Notes: generated from the letters alone by a model not told the origin. A DNA stretch of 64,000 nt from Strigamia acuminata (GCA_949358305.1 OX442316.1:15066001-15130000); one strand, 5' to 3'; counted from the first letter of the stretch, positions 10,858 through 22,069 are shown. Made by a program: numbers and translations.

Positions 10858-12867
10858 ATGAAGATGTACGTGTTGCTACAGTTGACTCTAATGATAATTT
10901 CGTTGTGTGCAAAAGCATTTGGGGCAAACTGTGATCAATGTCCGTGGTAAGAATTGTGAATTTTATTGGTTTAAGAATTTACTATTCAATATTTTCGTTA
11001 CTTATTATTTCTATTTTTATTTTGTTTTAAGCAATAATGGTGGAACAAACGAAGACTTAATACCAGCAACTTATTCATCGATGACACCCTTGCTAAATGG
11101 TTGTTAATGCAAGTTCATAGTGAATTAAATTGAATGTGTTTAATTTGCAGTAACCGTAATTTGGAGCCTTCGAATTAGAGGAATTTTAGTTTTGTCACCC
11201 ACAGACATGGTAATTCTTAACTAAGCGCAAGTTCAGTATTTTGATTAAATTGTCACAAATGAATTAATAAAACCAGAACATCAAAGCAATATATACCGTA
11301 CAGGGTGTTTAACATAAGTGTTTGCAGTAAAAAATTTAAGTTGACACAAATCTTGAGTAAACATGGGACGAGCAATTCATTAAGCAACACAAATTTAGAT
11401 TAGTTACATTAAAAGCAGATCCATTCATACAGTATATCAATTATGATATTAATTTTTAACATTTTACTTTCTAGGATTTTAGTGTGGATGCCGAACTAAA
11501 TGTTTACTGGATAGATATGCAATTACAGGAAGTAAAGATGGGCGATTCACTGAGAATCCTATCAACCGAAATAACAGATAAAATTTACACACCGCTTTTG
11601 GCATTTACTAATTGTAATGCGTGTGGCAGGTTAATCATCGATCCTCACTTGCACTCAGTCTACCTAATGAAGAAAGGTGTTATATTAATTTCCTATACGT
11701 TTAGGTAATAAGCAAATTTAATGGTATAATCTAACCCTGTGCGATATTGCGACATATCGCAGTGCAACTTTGGAATTTGTTTATCGCATATTCGTATCGC
11801 CATGAGATATCGCAAACAATATATCATTTTTGCGATTTATCGCAGTCAAATGAATACGATTGGCATATCGCATTCATATTCGCTTGGGAAAATAATCACA
11901 CAGGCTAAGCATAATTAATAACTATACGTATAAATTCTTAATTTTTTCAGAAAGAAGATAAGCTTTAATTGCATTTTCGATTTAAGTCGATATCCATTTG
12001 ATGTACAAATCTGTCGCATCAACATCGTGCTTTGTAAGTAAAGTGGTACGGTACAAGTTAATGTTATATGTCCAATTTTTTTTAGCGGTTTTCATAGGAC
12101 ATATTAACATGTATATCGATGATGACATAAAGTACTATGCAAACTTGGATAAAAAACAAATACCAATGCCATCTGAATTCAAACTAGTGAAAATAGAAGT
12201 TAAGAATGTTGTTAGTTGCAATCCTGATAATCAGGAGCAAATAAAACGTAGGAAAAAACACATTAGTAAATATTTTGCTGTCTTTCTTTTAAAAATTTTG
12301 TTTTTAGAGTTTTGTTTCAGTTACATCTTCACATTTGAGAGGACAATTTTGCAAAATGTACTTCTAATATTCCTTCCAAGTACTCTAATTGTGATGCTCT
12401 CTTGGATATCATTTTGGTTGGACGTGGACTTAGCAGCGCCAAGAGTGGCACTGGGGCAAACTTCACTGCTCACTTAGGCTGCTCAATTCAATTCCGTGCA
12501 AAATAATTTGCCGCCTGTTTCGACTGTGAAGGCGCTTGATGTTTGGATGTTTACTTGTATTTTGATGGCTTTTGCGTCGATATTGGAGTATGCCTTAGCT
12601 TACAATTACAGAAAACGTGAAAAAAACAAAATAGGACCACAAAGAAAAGTAATAAACATTTATTTTCATTTAATTCTGAGAAATTATTAGAAATCAATTT
12701 TCTATTTGCAGATGCAAGTGAAGTATTTGTACGAGAAAAAAAAGGGATGTTGCAGCCAATCCAGATCGGTTGACTTTTGGGCAAAAATTCTTTTCCCAAT
12801 ATTTTTTTTAATATTTAATATTGCCTTCTGGGGTGCTCTGTTTTGCACAGATGTTTTTAAAGCTTGA
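10858..12867 (+). pseudogene. Cys-loop ion channel subunit, unit 3, with nonsense codon in M2
   Basis: Exons: 10858-10946, 11032-11099, 11151-11209, 11475-11704, 11951-12033, 12086-12247, 12308-12648, 12712-12867; 395 sense-or-stop codons plus stop, frame consistent throughout. The signal peptide runs into ANCDQCPC, a cysteine-rich N-terminus. The Cys-loop (CIFDLSRYPFDVQIC) and the M1, M3 and M4 sequences are normal, and the filter is A-P-R. The only defect is TAG at 12475-12477, where the other units have TTG (Leu at about 11' of M2). As read, the product stops within the pore helix. Options are a recent pseudogene, a segregating null allele or a single base-call error; all other sites look conserved, which favours a recent change. 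It is closest to unit 5. Confidence 0.8.
11725..11885. repeat. Cluster of TATCGCA/TGCGATA motifs in unit 3 intron 4
   Basis: At least six copies of a TATCGCA core occur on both strands within 160 bases (for example GACATATCGCAG, GAGATATCGCAA, GGCATATCGCAT). Unit 5 lacks them at this intron. It could be a small inverted-repeat element or a binding-site cluster. Confidence 0.4.
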
Positions 12868-13094
12868 ATTAATGTGAGCGATTAGACTTTGATCATTTCA
12901 GAAATGTTCACGTCATAGGACAGCATAGAAGATTTAAACAAATTGTGATTAAAATAATATCTAATTTATTTTATTTATTTATTTATTTATTTATTTATGC
13001 ACAAAAGTATGAAATTTGTGTTTCCAGAATTTAATGTAAATTCCAAAATTCAATTCATAGTCCTCAAATAATATTGAAATAAATACATTTTAGG
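12868..13094. other. 3' flank of unit 3
   Basis: Probable 3' UTR with a TTTA microsatellite (about 12965-12997) and an AATAAA at about 13078. It is homologous to 22070-22250 after unit 5. Confidence 0.5.
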
Positions 13095-13465
13095 TTTAGA
13101 TTGACAGTGGAAATAAAAAAGATTACATGTATTTTTGCCACTTTGTTTTACGTCATTTCACGTCTTTACAAATCTCGCGAGATTTCGCGTGATTTCGCGT
13201 GTAAGAAAACATGGGCCACTGGTTGTTTTGCTGGACGATTCGATGTTTGTTTCACAGCCCGAAATAATCCATCAAGACCGAGAAAAGACAATACAGTTAC
13301 CAACTATTAAGAAATAATATTTCACAAGCCATGACTACTCTTGATAAAATGTGAACTCAGCTTCGCCTTGAAACAACAACAACAACAATGACCAACATGG
13401 CTGCACATTATAACCCATGATGGCGGAATGCTGGCAAGTATCATCGATTCATCTTCATCGTAAGT
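13095..13465 (+). promoter_or_regulatory. Candidate promoter and untranslated first exon, block 2
   Basis: Homologous to 4965-5325 and 22250-22705. It holds a perfect TCTCGCGAGA palindrome at 13173-13182, two further TTTCGCG repeats, the conserved GATTCGATGTTTGTTTCACA segment, AACATGGCTGC and CATGATGGCGGAA, then a consensus GTAAGT donor at 13460. The next unit downstream is unit 4, whose CTGTAG acceptor ends at 14630. Promoter role is inferred from motif type, order and repeated conservation. Confidence 0.5.
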
Positions 13466-14267
13466 GATGTCGTATATTGTTATTCTTATATTACTGGCAC
13501 AGCCTTTAATGAGCTAATATGGCACCTATGTTGATAAATTTTGGAAAAACAAATTTAATTTTCGTGAACAACTCTCAACACTTTTTTGAAATGCATTTGA
13601 TCCTGTCGTGTTGTCATTTTTCACTGTTTGGGCGTTTTATTTTTCATATTTTTTGTTCTATTGTTCACATTTATAATTGATTTTTTAAAACTGCTTGCTT
13701 ACGATATATTTTACATTTTTTTATGTCTTGAAGTCTGTTTGGAGCAAAAAGTGACGTTTTAATCATTTCGATTGACTTCTTTTTTATCATGTAACTGTTG
13801 CAAAATCGATGTTTTGTTACTTGGGAACAGTTTGATTATTACAGAGTTGTAACTGACGGTGGTCAGTTTCATAGGCTAAGTTCTCCTACTTCTAATATCT
13901 ACATTGTCCATACAAGAGTAACAACAACAAACTCAACTCTTCGGCTTCAGCAGCAGAGGTAGGAATTTTTATCTAATTATTCGCATTAATAATTTTGGAT
14001 AAATTGAATAAAACTATTTCTAGGGCTTTCAAAAATTGCTGAAACTGAAATGTAAATATCTATCAATATGAAATGCACGGGTAGACAAAACTAAAAATAA
14101 CTCACGAATCAGCCACTTTTACTCAGGAGCCAGCATTTCTATTTTGCAGATACAGGCTAAAAGATTCAGGCTTCGGGTAAACATTTTCAGGTGCATGGTG
14201 ACCGGGTGCCTTATATGGGTATTTATCTACCCCTGATGAAATGCATTTTTCACTTTTCAATATAAAC
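13466..14267. other. Spacer upstream of unit 4, related to the unit 6/7 leader
   Basis: Bases 13800-13860 (AAATCGATGTTTTGTTACTT and onward) match the leaders of units 6 and 7 at 23320 and 31405. A candidate splice donor AGAG/GTAGGA lies at 13958. No gene seen. Confidence 0.4.
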
Positions 14268-14405
14268 CAGTCATTCCCAAACTTTTTTGGTTTACGGCAA
14301 CCCTGAATAGCAGTAATGGCGCCCCTGTAGGCCAGTCACGGTGCCCCAGCCAGTTAGTACAGCGTCCCTGAAGGCCCATCACGGCACACAGTTTGGGAAC
14401 CACTG
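14268..14405. mobile_element. hAT-type MITE, 138 bp
   Basis: Ends CAGTCATTCCCAAACTTTTT and CAGTTTGGGAACCACTG are inverted. Flanks ATATAAAC and GTATAAAC form a 7/8-matching 8-bp target duplication, as expected of hAT elements. Non-coding. Confidence 0.8.
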
Positions 14406-14633
14406 GTATAAACAATTTCTGAATCTAAGTCTGATTCTGAAAGTGAATCTGAATGCAGTAAACTTTCTAGACAAGGCATACCGAGGACCGGGCACATTCT
14501 GCCGGACCCACCTGTGCTCGATGTTTACCCGAATCAGTACTTTCAGATGGATTACATTTCATTCCATCAATTAATAGGAGCTGTCAAAGTTGTGTCTTTT
14601 TATATTTGATTGTTTTCTGTGTACCTGTAGTTT

Positions 14634-17102
14634 ATGAAAATGGAGCGTAACGGAATGTTCTTTCAATTGACTTTACTATTTCTGTGTGTTCTCTACAAAG
14701 GAAGTTGGTAGGAAATTTAAACTTTTCTTATTTATTTGTAAATCATTTTAGAGAATAAACTTATATTGACGGTTATTGGTTTTCAATTGATTTTATGGTT
14801 TTTATTTTTCTGAATTGCGTAGCAATTTTAACCAGGAGAAGCTTGTGCCACCAGGTTATTCAATTTTACATGCAGATGTACATGTACAGTGGAATCTTAT
14901 AGTCAAAGGAGTTTTACAACTATCAGCCAAAGACAGGGTAATATTCAATCAGATAGGTTTTCTACAAAAGTTTTTATTTTGTTGAATCACGTTGAATTAC
15001 CTATTTACTAAATGTAAGTTGCCAAGAGCAATATTTAGTCGGATCGACTGTTTCCATTTTTTGCTGCTTTTGCTTCATGTTTAATTATTTACGAGCAAAA
15101 TTTACGAGCAAAATTTGGTAGGCACATTTTGAAAAGTTGCTTTAGCTTTAGACTATATAAACAGCATTTTAAACAACTTGTTTAAACTGCTTTAACGAGG
15201 GTTGACTTGATCTAACTTAAAAAATAGCGACTGATTTAGTCATAGTGGGCGTGCGCACAACATTTATACAAAAAATTCTTGTTGGTTCTGTCAAGACAGG
15301 CCCTCGTCCACTCTGTTTATCTTGGCGATGCTTAGTGACTTGGCTGTTGGGCCATTCCCAGCACCTTGAGTGGTCATATAAGCCCGACGAGTTAACATCC
15401 ACTTGGAACATAGCAAACCACTCACACCGAGGCACACACTCATATTGGGGATAACCCTAATCATGTGGTTTGCACTATTTTGATCTAATTTTCAAGCACT
15501 ACCGGTATCACTGCACTACTGGTACCACTTTGCACTACTGTTATTAGGATTATCCTAATAACAGTAGTGCAAAGTGGTACCTAATAGGATAGCCCGAACA
15601 TCCAAGCAGTGCCCATCCACACTCACAATATAATTTGTAGTGGATAAGTAGAACACAAAAACAAATTTTCACAGTAGGTATACACTATTTACTGTTTTTT
15701 TTTTTTAAATAATAAATATAATTTTTTTTTTAAATTTTACTCCGAAGATTTTCAGTGTCGATGTACAGCTAACCACACACTGGTGTGACAACCAATTAAC
15801 GCCGAATGAGGAAGCCTATGAACAGACTACAACGATGATAACTTTATCGAAAACAGTAGCAGATAAAATATTTTTTCCGCTACTAAAATTTACTAATTGC
15901 AAAGCTTGTGGCCAGTCAATCATCGATCCTAGTCAGCATTCCTTCCAGCTCGGATGGGCAATCTGTATTATGTACAGTTTTAGGTATAATAATTTGATCT
16001 TTAATTACACCAGTAGCGTGTAATTAAGTTGTTAATTTTTTCAGAAAAGAAATTAACTTTAATTGCATTTTTGATTTGAGTCGATATCCATTTGATGTAC
16101 AAATTTGTAGAATCGACGTTATGCTAATTAGAGCCCATGGTAAAGTTGCATTTAAATTAAAAAAGAATATACAGTATACATATGTATATATATATATTTA
16201 TTTTATTAGTAAAAGTCTTAGAACAAAAAATTAATTTACCTCTCGATGATGAAAAAGAATTCTACAAAACGTTTGGTACAAATGAATTGACAATGCCGTC
16301 TGAATTCAAACTCAAACAAGTAGAAGTGGTCGATACTGAATGCAGGGACTTCGACGATGAAAATATGAAAAATTATAGTAAGGAAAATTAAATTAATTTT
16401 TTTTTTTAAATCTTTTTTTAGGCTCTTGTTTCAGTTATGTCTTCACATTTGAAAGAACAATTTTGCAACACATACTTCTCATATTCCTCCCAAGTACTCT
16501 AATTGTGATGCTCTCCTGGATATCCTTTTGGTTGGACGTGGACTTAGCAGCGCCAAGAGTGGCACTGGGTCAAACTTCACTGCTCACGTTGGCTGCTCAA
16601 TTCAATTCTGTGCAAAACAATTTGCCGCCTGTTGCTAGTGTAAAGGCGCTTGATATTTGGATGTTTACTTGTATATTGATGGCTTTTGCGTCGATATTGG
16701 AGTATGCCGTGGCTTACAACTACAGAAAACGTTCTGCACCAGAAAAAAAACAAAATAGTACCATACAGTAAAGTAATATTTATTTCTCTTCATTTAATTC
16801 TGAATATTGCAAATCAATTTTTTAGTTGCAGATGCAGGAGATGTATTTATATAAGAAAAAAAAGGACCGTTCTGCCCCAGGAAAAAATAAAATAGGACTA
16901 TACAGAAAAGTAATATATATTTCTCTTCATTTAATTGTGAATGAACCACAAATCATTGTTTTTCTTGCAGGTGAAACTCCTGTACGAGAAGAAGAAATGT
17001 TCCATCCCATCCAGATCAGTTGACTTCTGGGCTAAAATTTTTTTCCCATTGACATTTTTAATATTTAATATTGCTTTCTGGGGCGTTCTGTTTCTCAACT
17101 AA
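14634..17102 (+). pseudogene. Cys-loop ion channel subunit, unit 4, with lost donor and frameshift
   Basis: Exons: 14634-14707, 14823-14937, 15748-15983, 16045-16127 or 16139, 16210-16377, 16422-16772, 16832-16909, 16971-17102. Same exon plan as units 1 and 2, filter A-P-R (DLAAPRVALG). Two changes. The exon 4 donor GT is TT at 16128-16129; a GGTAAAG donor 12 bases on, ending an exon at 16139, keeps the phase. Exon 6 has eight A where unit 1 has seven (about 16742-16750), shifting the frame into a TAA at 16769-16771, so the product would end after M3 without M4. Exons 7 and 8 are otherwise intact, so the shift is young. It may be a pseudogene or a truncated subunit. Confidence 0.8.
15521..15581. 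repeat. Perfect 30-bp palindrome with 1-base centre
   Basis: The arm begins GGTACCACTTTGCACTACTG and ends TTATTAGGAT; after a single T the exact reverse complement follows. Units 1 and 2 have only the left arm, so this copy gained an inverted duplication, as template switching during replication would produce. Confidence 0.85.
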
Positions 17103-17800
17103 TTAATAATAATTACTAATCGTCATTTTAGACTTGTCCACAGAAGGATACACGTTTTAACTACGGCGTTCGTTTTGTACCAATGTCATTTCTAATATTT
17201 AATTATGCATACCGCTTTTTAAAGATACTAGTCATTAGACCAATCCATTTTATTTCAAAAAAAGTTCATGACATAAAATATCACACAATAAAATTAATAT
17301 GTAATTACGACAAATACCTGCAAACCTATTTAACTAAGCTTTTAATTTTTATCACGTCTTTATTCTTCTATAAAAATGTGTGTAACACATTATATATTAC
17401 GGAGTATAAAATAAATATAGTTCCGACATCAAGTTGCTCCTAGTGTGAACACATGTATGAACCTTGAACCTAGCTTACCAAAGGATGAATGTGTTGTTTT
17501 AGGGAATTGAGACCCCTTGTGATAGTTTTATATAATAAGTATAGTTGTTCTGTTTTAACGCCAGATGGCGTAAATTGTATTTTTGTATTCACTACTGGTA
17601 ATGTAAAATAATAACCACATGTTGTTCAACTCAACAATGCATCTCCACTTAATTTCTACCAAATCACAAATGAAGTTTGAATGAAACCAACAGAATGTAC
17701 AATATTAAAGATTGCACTGGAATTATCATCTCAGATACCATGGGTGCAGTGTTCTGAACACTATTTAAAAAAATTAAAAAATCTTCACAAAAATGACGAG
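17103..17800. other. 3' flank of unit 4 and duplicated leader sequence
   Basis: Bases 17103-17440 match the 3' flanks of units 1 and 2; the polyadenylation signal is degraded to AATAAATATAG near 17411. Bases 17640-17800 match 10360-10490 upstream of unit 3. Bases 17460-17640 match nothing else in the window. No gene seen. Confidence 0.45.
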
Positions 17801-17802
17801 TA

Positions 17803-18193
17803 TACAGGGTGGAACAAAAGTCTGTTCCCCTCAAATATTTCCTGAGCAATTGCATCTAGGCCAACTTTGATGAAGCGATTGTATAGGAAGTTGGGTGAGA
17901 GCAATCCAATAATGTCATCAAATTTGACCTTGAAGGCCAAAATTTCCAATCAGAAAGTGGATATTGACTAAACAAATGGTGCTCTACAACTTTGTAATTT
18001 ACATTTTTGCTCTAACCTGATTGGTTTAGAAGTTAGCAAGTGAATAACCTTGAAAATGGCCTTCAAGGTCAAATTTGATGACACCATTGGATTGCTCTCA
18101 CCCAACTTCCTATACGATCGTCTCATCAAAGTTGGCCTAGATGCAATTGCTGAGGAAATATTTGAGGGGAACAGACTTTTGTTCCACCCTGTA
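17803..18193. mobile_element. Palindromic MITE with TA target site
   Basis: Terminal arms begin TACAGGGTGGAACAAAAGTC and extend inward for over 100 bp each, as an almost perfect inverted repeat. TA flanks both sides. The paralogous site upstream of unit 3 (10481-10490, CGAGTACATAAA) is empty, which defines the insertion exactly. Ends and TA target fit the Tc1/mariner group. Non-coding. Confidence 0.85.
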
Positions 18194-18554
18194 TAAACGG
18201 CTGCAAAATCAATTGCTGGTTTCTTGATTTCCTGGAGACAGCGAATTAATAATATACACAAATGTCACATACTTCACTCCAACTTGATAATAATAACTTT
18301 GTTTTGTCAAACCAAAAACCAATTATTATAAACAGAAAAGGATAATCCGACAAATTGACTCACAGTTGCTTTCTTGTCAGTTAAAGAAGCTGCACCCATT
18401 TCATTCATTGACAAATTTAAGAATAATTTTTCATTTTATAATTATTTTCATCCAACTTTATTTTTATCAAACACAAACTTGTTAAATTAGTACAAACACA
18501 AGTTACGGTATGCGAGTTCAAAATGAATTAAATTTAATGCGTTTAATTTTACAG

Positions 18555-18613
18555 TATTGATAACTTGGGTCCTTCATATTAGAGGAATTTTAGTTCTGTC
18601 ACCCAAACACAAT
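18555..18613 (+). pseudogene. Orphan relic of receptor exon 3
   Basis: After a TTTTACAG acceptor the bases match unit 5 exon 3 (20198-20256): the GILVLSP stretch can be read, but the D-M end and the GT donor are gone (ACAATTTTT). No other exons are near, and exons 1-2 are deleted from the matching leader. It is the remnant of a unit 3/5-type gene between units 4 and 5. Confidence 0.7.
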
Positions 18614-18661
18614 TTTTATCTTGCTACTTGTTTATGCTCACATTCAGTATAACACTAAGGG

Positions 18662-18832
18662 GAATCAGAAAAGAAATTTAAGTACTTTACTGATCAAGTA
18701 CTTAAGTGTGGATATGCAACTGAGCATGCCCAGTGTGTAAAAACAAACTTTAAAAATGTTCTGGGCATGCTCAGTTGCATATCCACACTTAAGTACTTGA
18801 CCAGTTAAGTACTTAAATTTCTTTTCTGATTC
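18662..18832. mobile_element. Palindromic MITE, 171 bp
   Basis: Ends GAATCAGAAAAGAAATTTAA and its reverse complement, with inner arms AAGTACTTAAGTGTGGATAT and GAGCATGCCCAG also inverted. Nearly the whole element is one hairpin. Non-coding. Confidence 0.8.
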
Positions 18833-19414
18833 TTCTTACTAATTATTTACTAGTATTTTGATTAAATTGTCGTGAACAAATTAATAAAACATCAAAACAA
18901 TATATACAGGGTGTTTAGCAATTAACAATTACAGCTCACGCCATTTTTTCTATTATTTTCTTATTTGCTGTAAAAAAAAAAAAATACTTTTTTGTTTTGC
19001 CTTTCTTCAAATTCTCTGTAGACACCATCAACTGGTCCAACCCATCGTATTTGAAAACGGGTGTTTAACTTACCAAACGATAAGTATACAAACGATAAAC
19101 TTTATTTTAAAAAGAAATATATATATTTAGGCATTTTTTTGATTGAATTTTTCACAAGGACACACATTGAGTGCAAGATATCCAACCTTTATCAAGTCAT
19201 AAGCAAATAAACGTCGGGATAATGTAAAATCAATTCGGTTTGTACATGTACCGGTATCCTAGAGCAGCTAATGTTTATTTCAGATCAGATACTAACTCTA
19301 GCTTGCTGGAATTAGTTGTTTTTTTGAGTGAAACTATGTTGTTAAAAGGTCTTTCAATATTCTGTCCAGTGGGAGCAGAATGTTACAAATCAGCTTAATA
19401 AGTAATTTGGGCTG
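18833..19414. other. Spacer upstream of unit 5
   Basis: AT-rich. It includes ATATACAGGGTGTTTA near 18901, a partial end also seen at 11297 and 20335 beside units 3 and 5. No gene or complete element seen. Confidence 0.4.
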
Positions 19415-19905
19415 TATAAAACGTTTCCGCAAACTGGGCTGTTCATTATCTGCGTCAGAGGTAAGAAATAAATTATTTTGATGCAATTATTTGAAGCAAT
19501 TAAATTAAATAAAGCTTTTAAAAATAACTAAAATGTTGGTTTCCTTTATACGGTTGTTGTTTGACCCATCCATTTATCTTTTTTCACATTTCCTTATTAT
19601 TTTCTATTTGCTGCTTTTTGTCCTTTGTATTGATGGGTCACTCGCGTGCAAGGAAACAAATTATTGTCTAAATAAATAATGAGAAAAAGTAGAATTAAAT
19701 TAATATTTTCCAAGTTTTGGTGTGATTACACCGATTGTACTCTTTGCTATTCCTTTTTTTCCCATTTCTCTACATTAGAATGAATGTACAGCAGGTAAGA
19801 TTGCACTGGCATTAACATATCATCAGATATTATGGGTTCTAAGACGCACGTGTCTGCATACAAACTCAAATTTTCTGAACTCTAGTTTAAATAATTTAAT
19901 TACAG
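19415..19905 (+). promoter_or_regulatory. TATA box, first untranslated exon and 5' UTR intron of unit 5
   Basis: TATAAAA lies at 19415-19421. A candidate untranslated exon runs to 19460 (CAGAG, donor GTAAGA at 19461), and a TTTAATTACAG acceptor ends at 19905, 17 bases before the unit 5 start codon. The acceptor matches that of unit 3 (10831-10842). Predicted start of transcription is about 19445, by the usual TATA spacing. Confidence 0.5.
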
Positions 19906-19922
19906 GTACACCAGCAGTTAAA

Positions 19923-22069
19923 ATGAAGGTGAACTTGCTACAATTGACTCTACTACTCATTCTATTGTGTACAGAAGCATTTGCTGCAAACTGTGATCAA
20001 TGTCCGGGGTAGGAATTGTGAATTTTATTAACTTACGATAGGTTTCAATATTTTTATTACCTTTTATTTAAAAGCATTGGCAGTGAAAAAGAAGTGGAGC
20101 TAATACCTGCAAATTATTCAGCGATGACACCCTTGCTAAATGGTTGATAATGCAAATTCACAATAAATTAATAAATTTAATGTGTTTAATTTTGTAGTAT
20201 TTATAACTTGGAACCTTCATATTAGAGGAATTTTAGTTCTGTCACCCAAAGACATGGTAATTTTTATCTGGCTATCTATTTACTCTAACATTGATTAAAT
20301 TGTCATGAACAAATTAATAAAACATCAAAACAATATATACAGGGTGTTTAATTAAGTGTTTGCAGTAAAAATGTTAAAATTTTAACTTTCTAGGACTTTA
20401 GTGTGGATGTAGAACTAATTGTTTACTGGGAGGATAGCCAATTACAGAGTATGAAACTGGGCGATGCTGTAAGAATTTTAAAAAGCTCAATAACAGATGA
20501 AATTTACATACCGCTTTTGGAATTTACCAATTGTAATGCGTGCGGCAGGTTAATCATCGATCCTCACTTGCACACACTCTACCTGTTTAAGAAAGAGAAA
20601 ATTACCCTAATTTCATACATGTTTAGGTAAACAATCTTGGACTTGATGATTGATAATGTATTGATAGAATTAATATATACACATTTTATTTCTTCATTTT
20701 TTTCAGAAAGAAGATAAGCTTTAATTGCATTTTCGATTTGAGTCGATATCCATTTGATGTTCAAATTTGTCGTATAGATGTCCAACGTAGTAAGTGAAGT
20801 GCCCTATACTCGAGTTGCACTCAAAAAGGCACCTCACAATGTGTACTCCCATTGGTCGAGCCAGTTTACTGGTGTAGTGATCCGGAAAAGTAGACCCAAA
20901 CACCAGAATTGCATTACAATGTACAGACATTGCAATCGATTGCCTAGGCAACGGCCTAAAATTCAAACTTCCAGACGATGTAAGCAATAAACACAACAAA
21001 CATGAGTTTGACATTTTTTAATGTGTAAAACTTCATTTTAAAGATGGAAATAACATTTTTTATTAAATAAAATCAAAATAACATAAACTAAATTAGTCAT
21101 AACAATCACAAGAATAAATAAAAAACAAAACTACTTCTCCTAGTAGTAGTGTACAGTCTGGAGTTAGTAGTAAACTGTCTCGACCAATGGGAGTACACAT
21201 TGTGAGGTACCTTTTTGAGTGCAACTCGAGTATACGTTAATTTTTTAATTTTTATATATTTATTTATTTATTTGTTTATTTTTAGTGGTTATTGTAGGAG
21301 AAATTAAACTCTCTATAGAAAACGACAAAAAGTTCTATGAAACCTTGGATAAAAAAGATATACCGATGCCATCTGAATTCAAACTGGTGAAAATAGAAGT
21401 TAACGAGGTTGCTTGCACTCGTCCATTAAATGAAGACGACATAAAGTATCAAATAAAATGTAAGAAAAGCAAACATATTTTGCAGTCTTATTTAATTTTT
21501 TTAAAATTTTTTTTAGATACTTGTTTCAGTTACAAATTCACATTTGAGAGAACAATTTTGCAAAATATACTTCTCATATTCCTCCCAAGTACTCTAATTG
21601 TAATGCTCTCTTGGATATCCTTTTGGCTGGACGTGGACTTGGCAGCGCCAAGAGTGGCGTTGGGTCAAACTTCACTGCTCACTTTGGCTGCTCAATTCAA
21701 TTCTGTGCAAAATAATTTGCCGCCTGTTTCGACTGTAAAGGCGCTTGATGTGTGGATGTTTATTTGTATTTTGATGGCTTTTGCGTCGATATTGGAGTAT
21801 GCCTTGGCTTACAATTGCAGAAAACGTTCTGCATCAGGAAAAAACAAAATAGGACCATACAGAAAAGTAATTTACATTTTTCTTCGTTTGTATATTGCAA
21901 ATCAAATTTTTAATTGCAGGTGAAGCACTTATATGAGGAGGAGAGGAATGGTTGCATTCCATCCAGATCGGTTGACTTTTGGGCAAAAATTATTTTCCCA
22001 ATAATATTTTTAACATTTAATATTCTTTTCTGGGGTGCTTTGTTTTTCACAGATTTTTTTAAAACTTGA
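19923..22069 (+). CDS. Cys-loop ion channel subunit, unit 5 (intact, 8 exons)
   Basis: Exons: 19923-20008, 20075-20142, 20198-20256, 20394-20626, 20707-20789, 21286-21459, 21517-21866, 21920-22069; 400 codons. The signal peptide is followed by ANCDQCPG. Exons 2 and 3 are separate, unlike in units 1, 2 and 4. TNCNACGR carries the CxxC motif, the Cys-loop is complete, the strand before M1 reads MPSEFKLVKIEV, the filter is A-P-R, and M1-M4 are complete. The M3-M4 loop is only about 35 residues, with no extra exon. It is closest to unit 3 and lacks that gene's stop codon, so it serves as the working reference for the pair. Intron 5 carries a 430-bp MITE. Very likely functional. Confidence 0.9.
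20805..21234. mobile_element. TATACTC-end MITE in unit 5 intron 5
   Basis: Arms of about 56 bp start TATACTCGAGTTGCACTCAA and are inverted at the right end. Just inside the left arm is GTGTAGTGA and then CACCAGAATTG, the core also found in the elements at 39388, 42641 and 54183, whose outer arms differ. Confidence 0.8.

Noticed and set aside
12475-12477. RNA editing as the explanation for TAG in unit 3
   Set aside because: A-to-I editing of UAG would give Trp, not the Leu of the paralogs, and no editing hairpin is evident.
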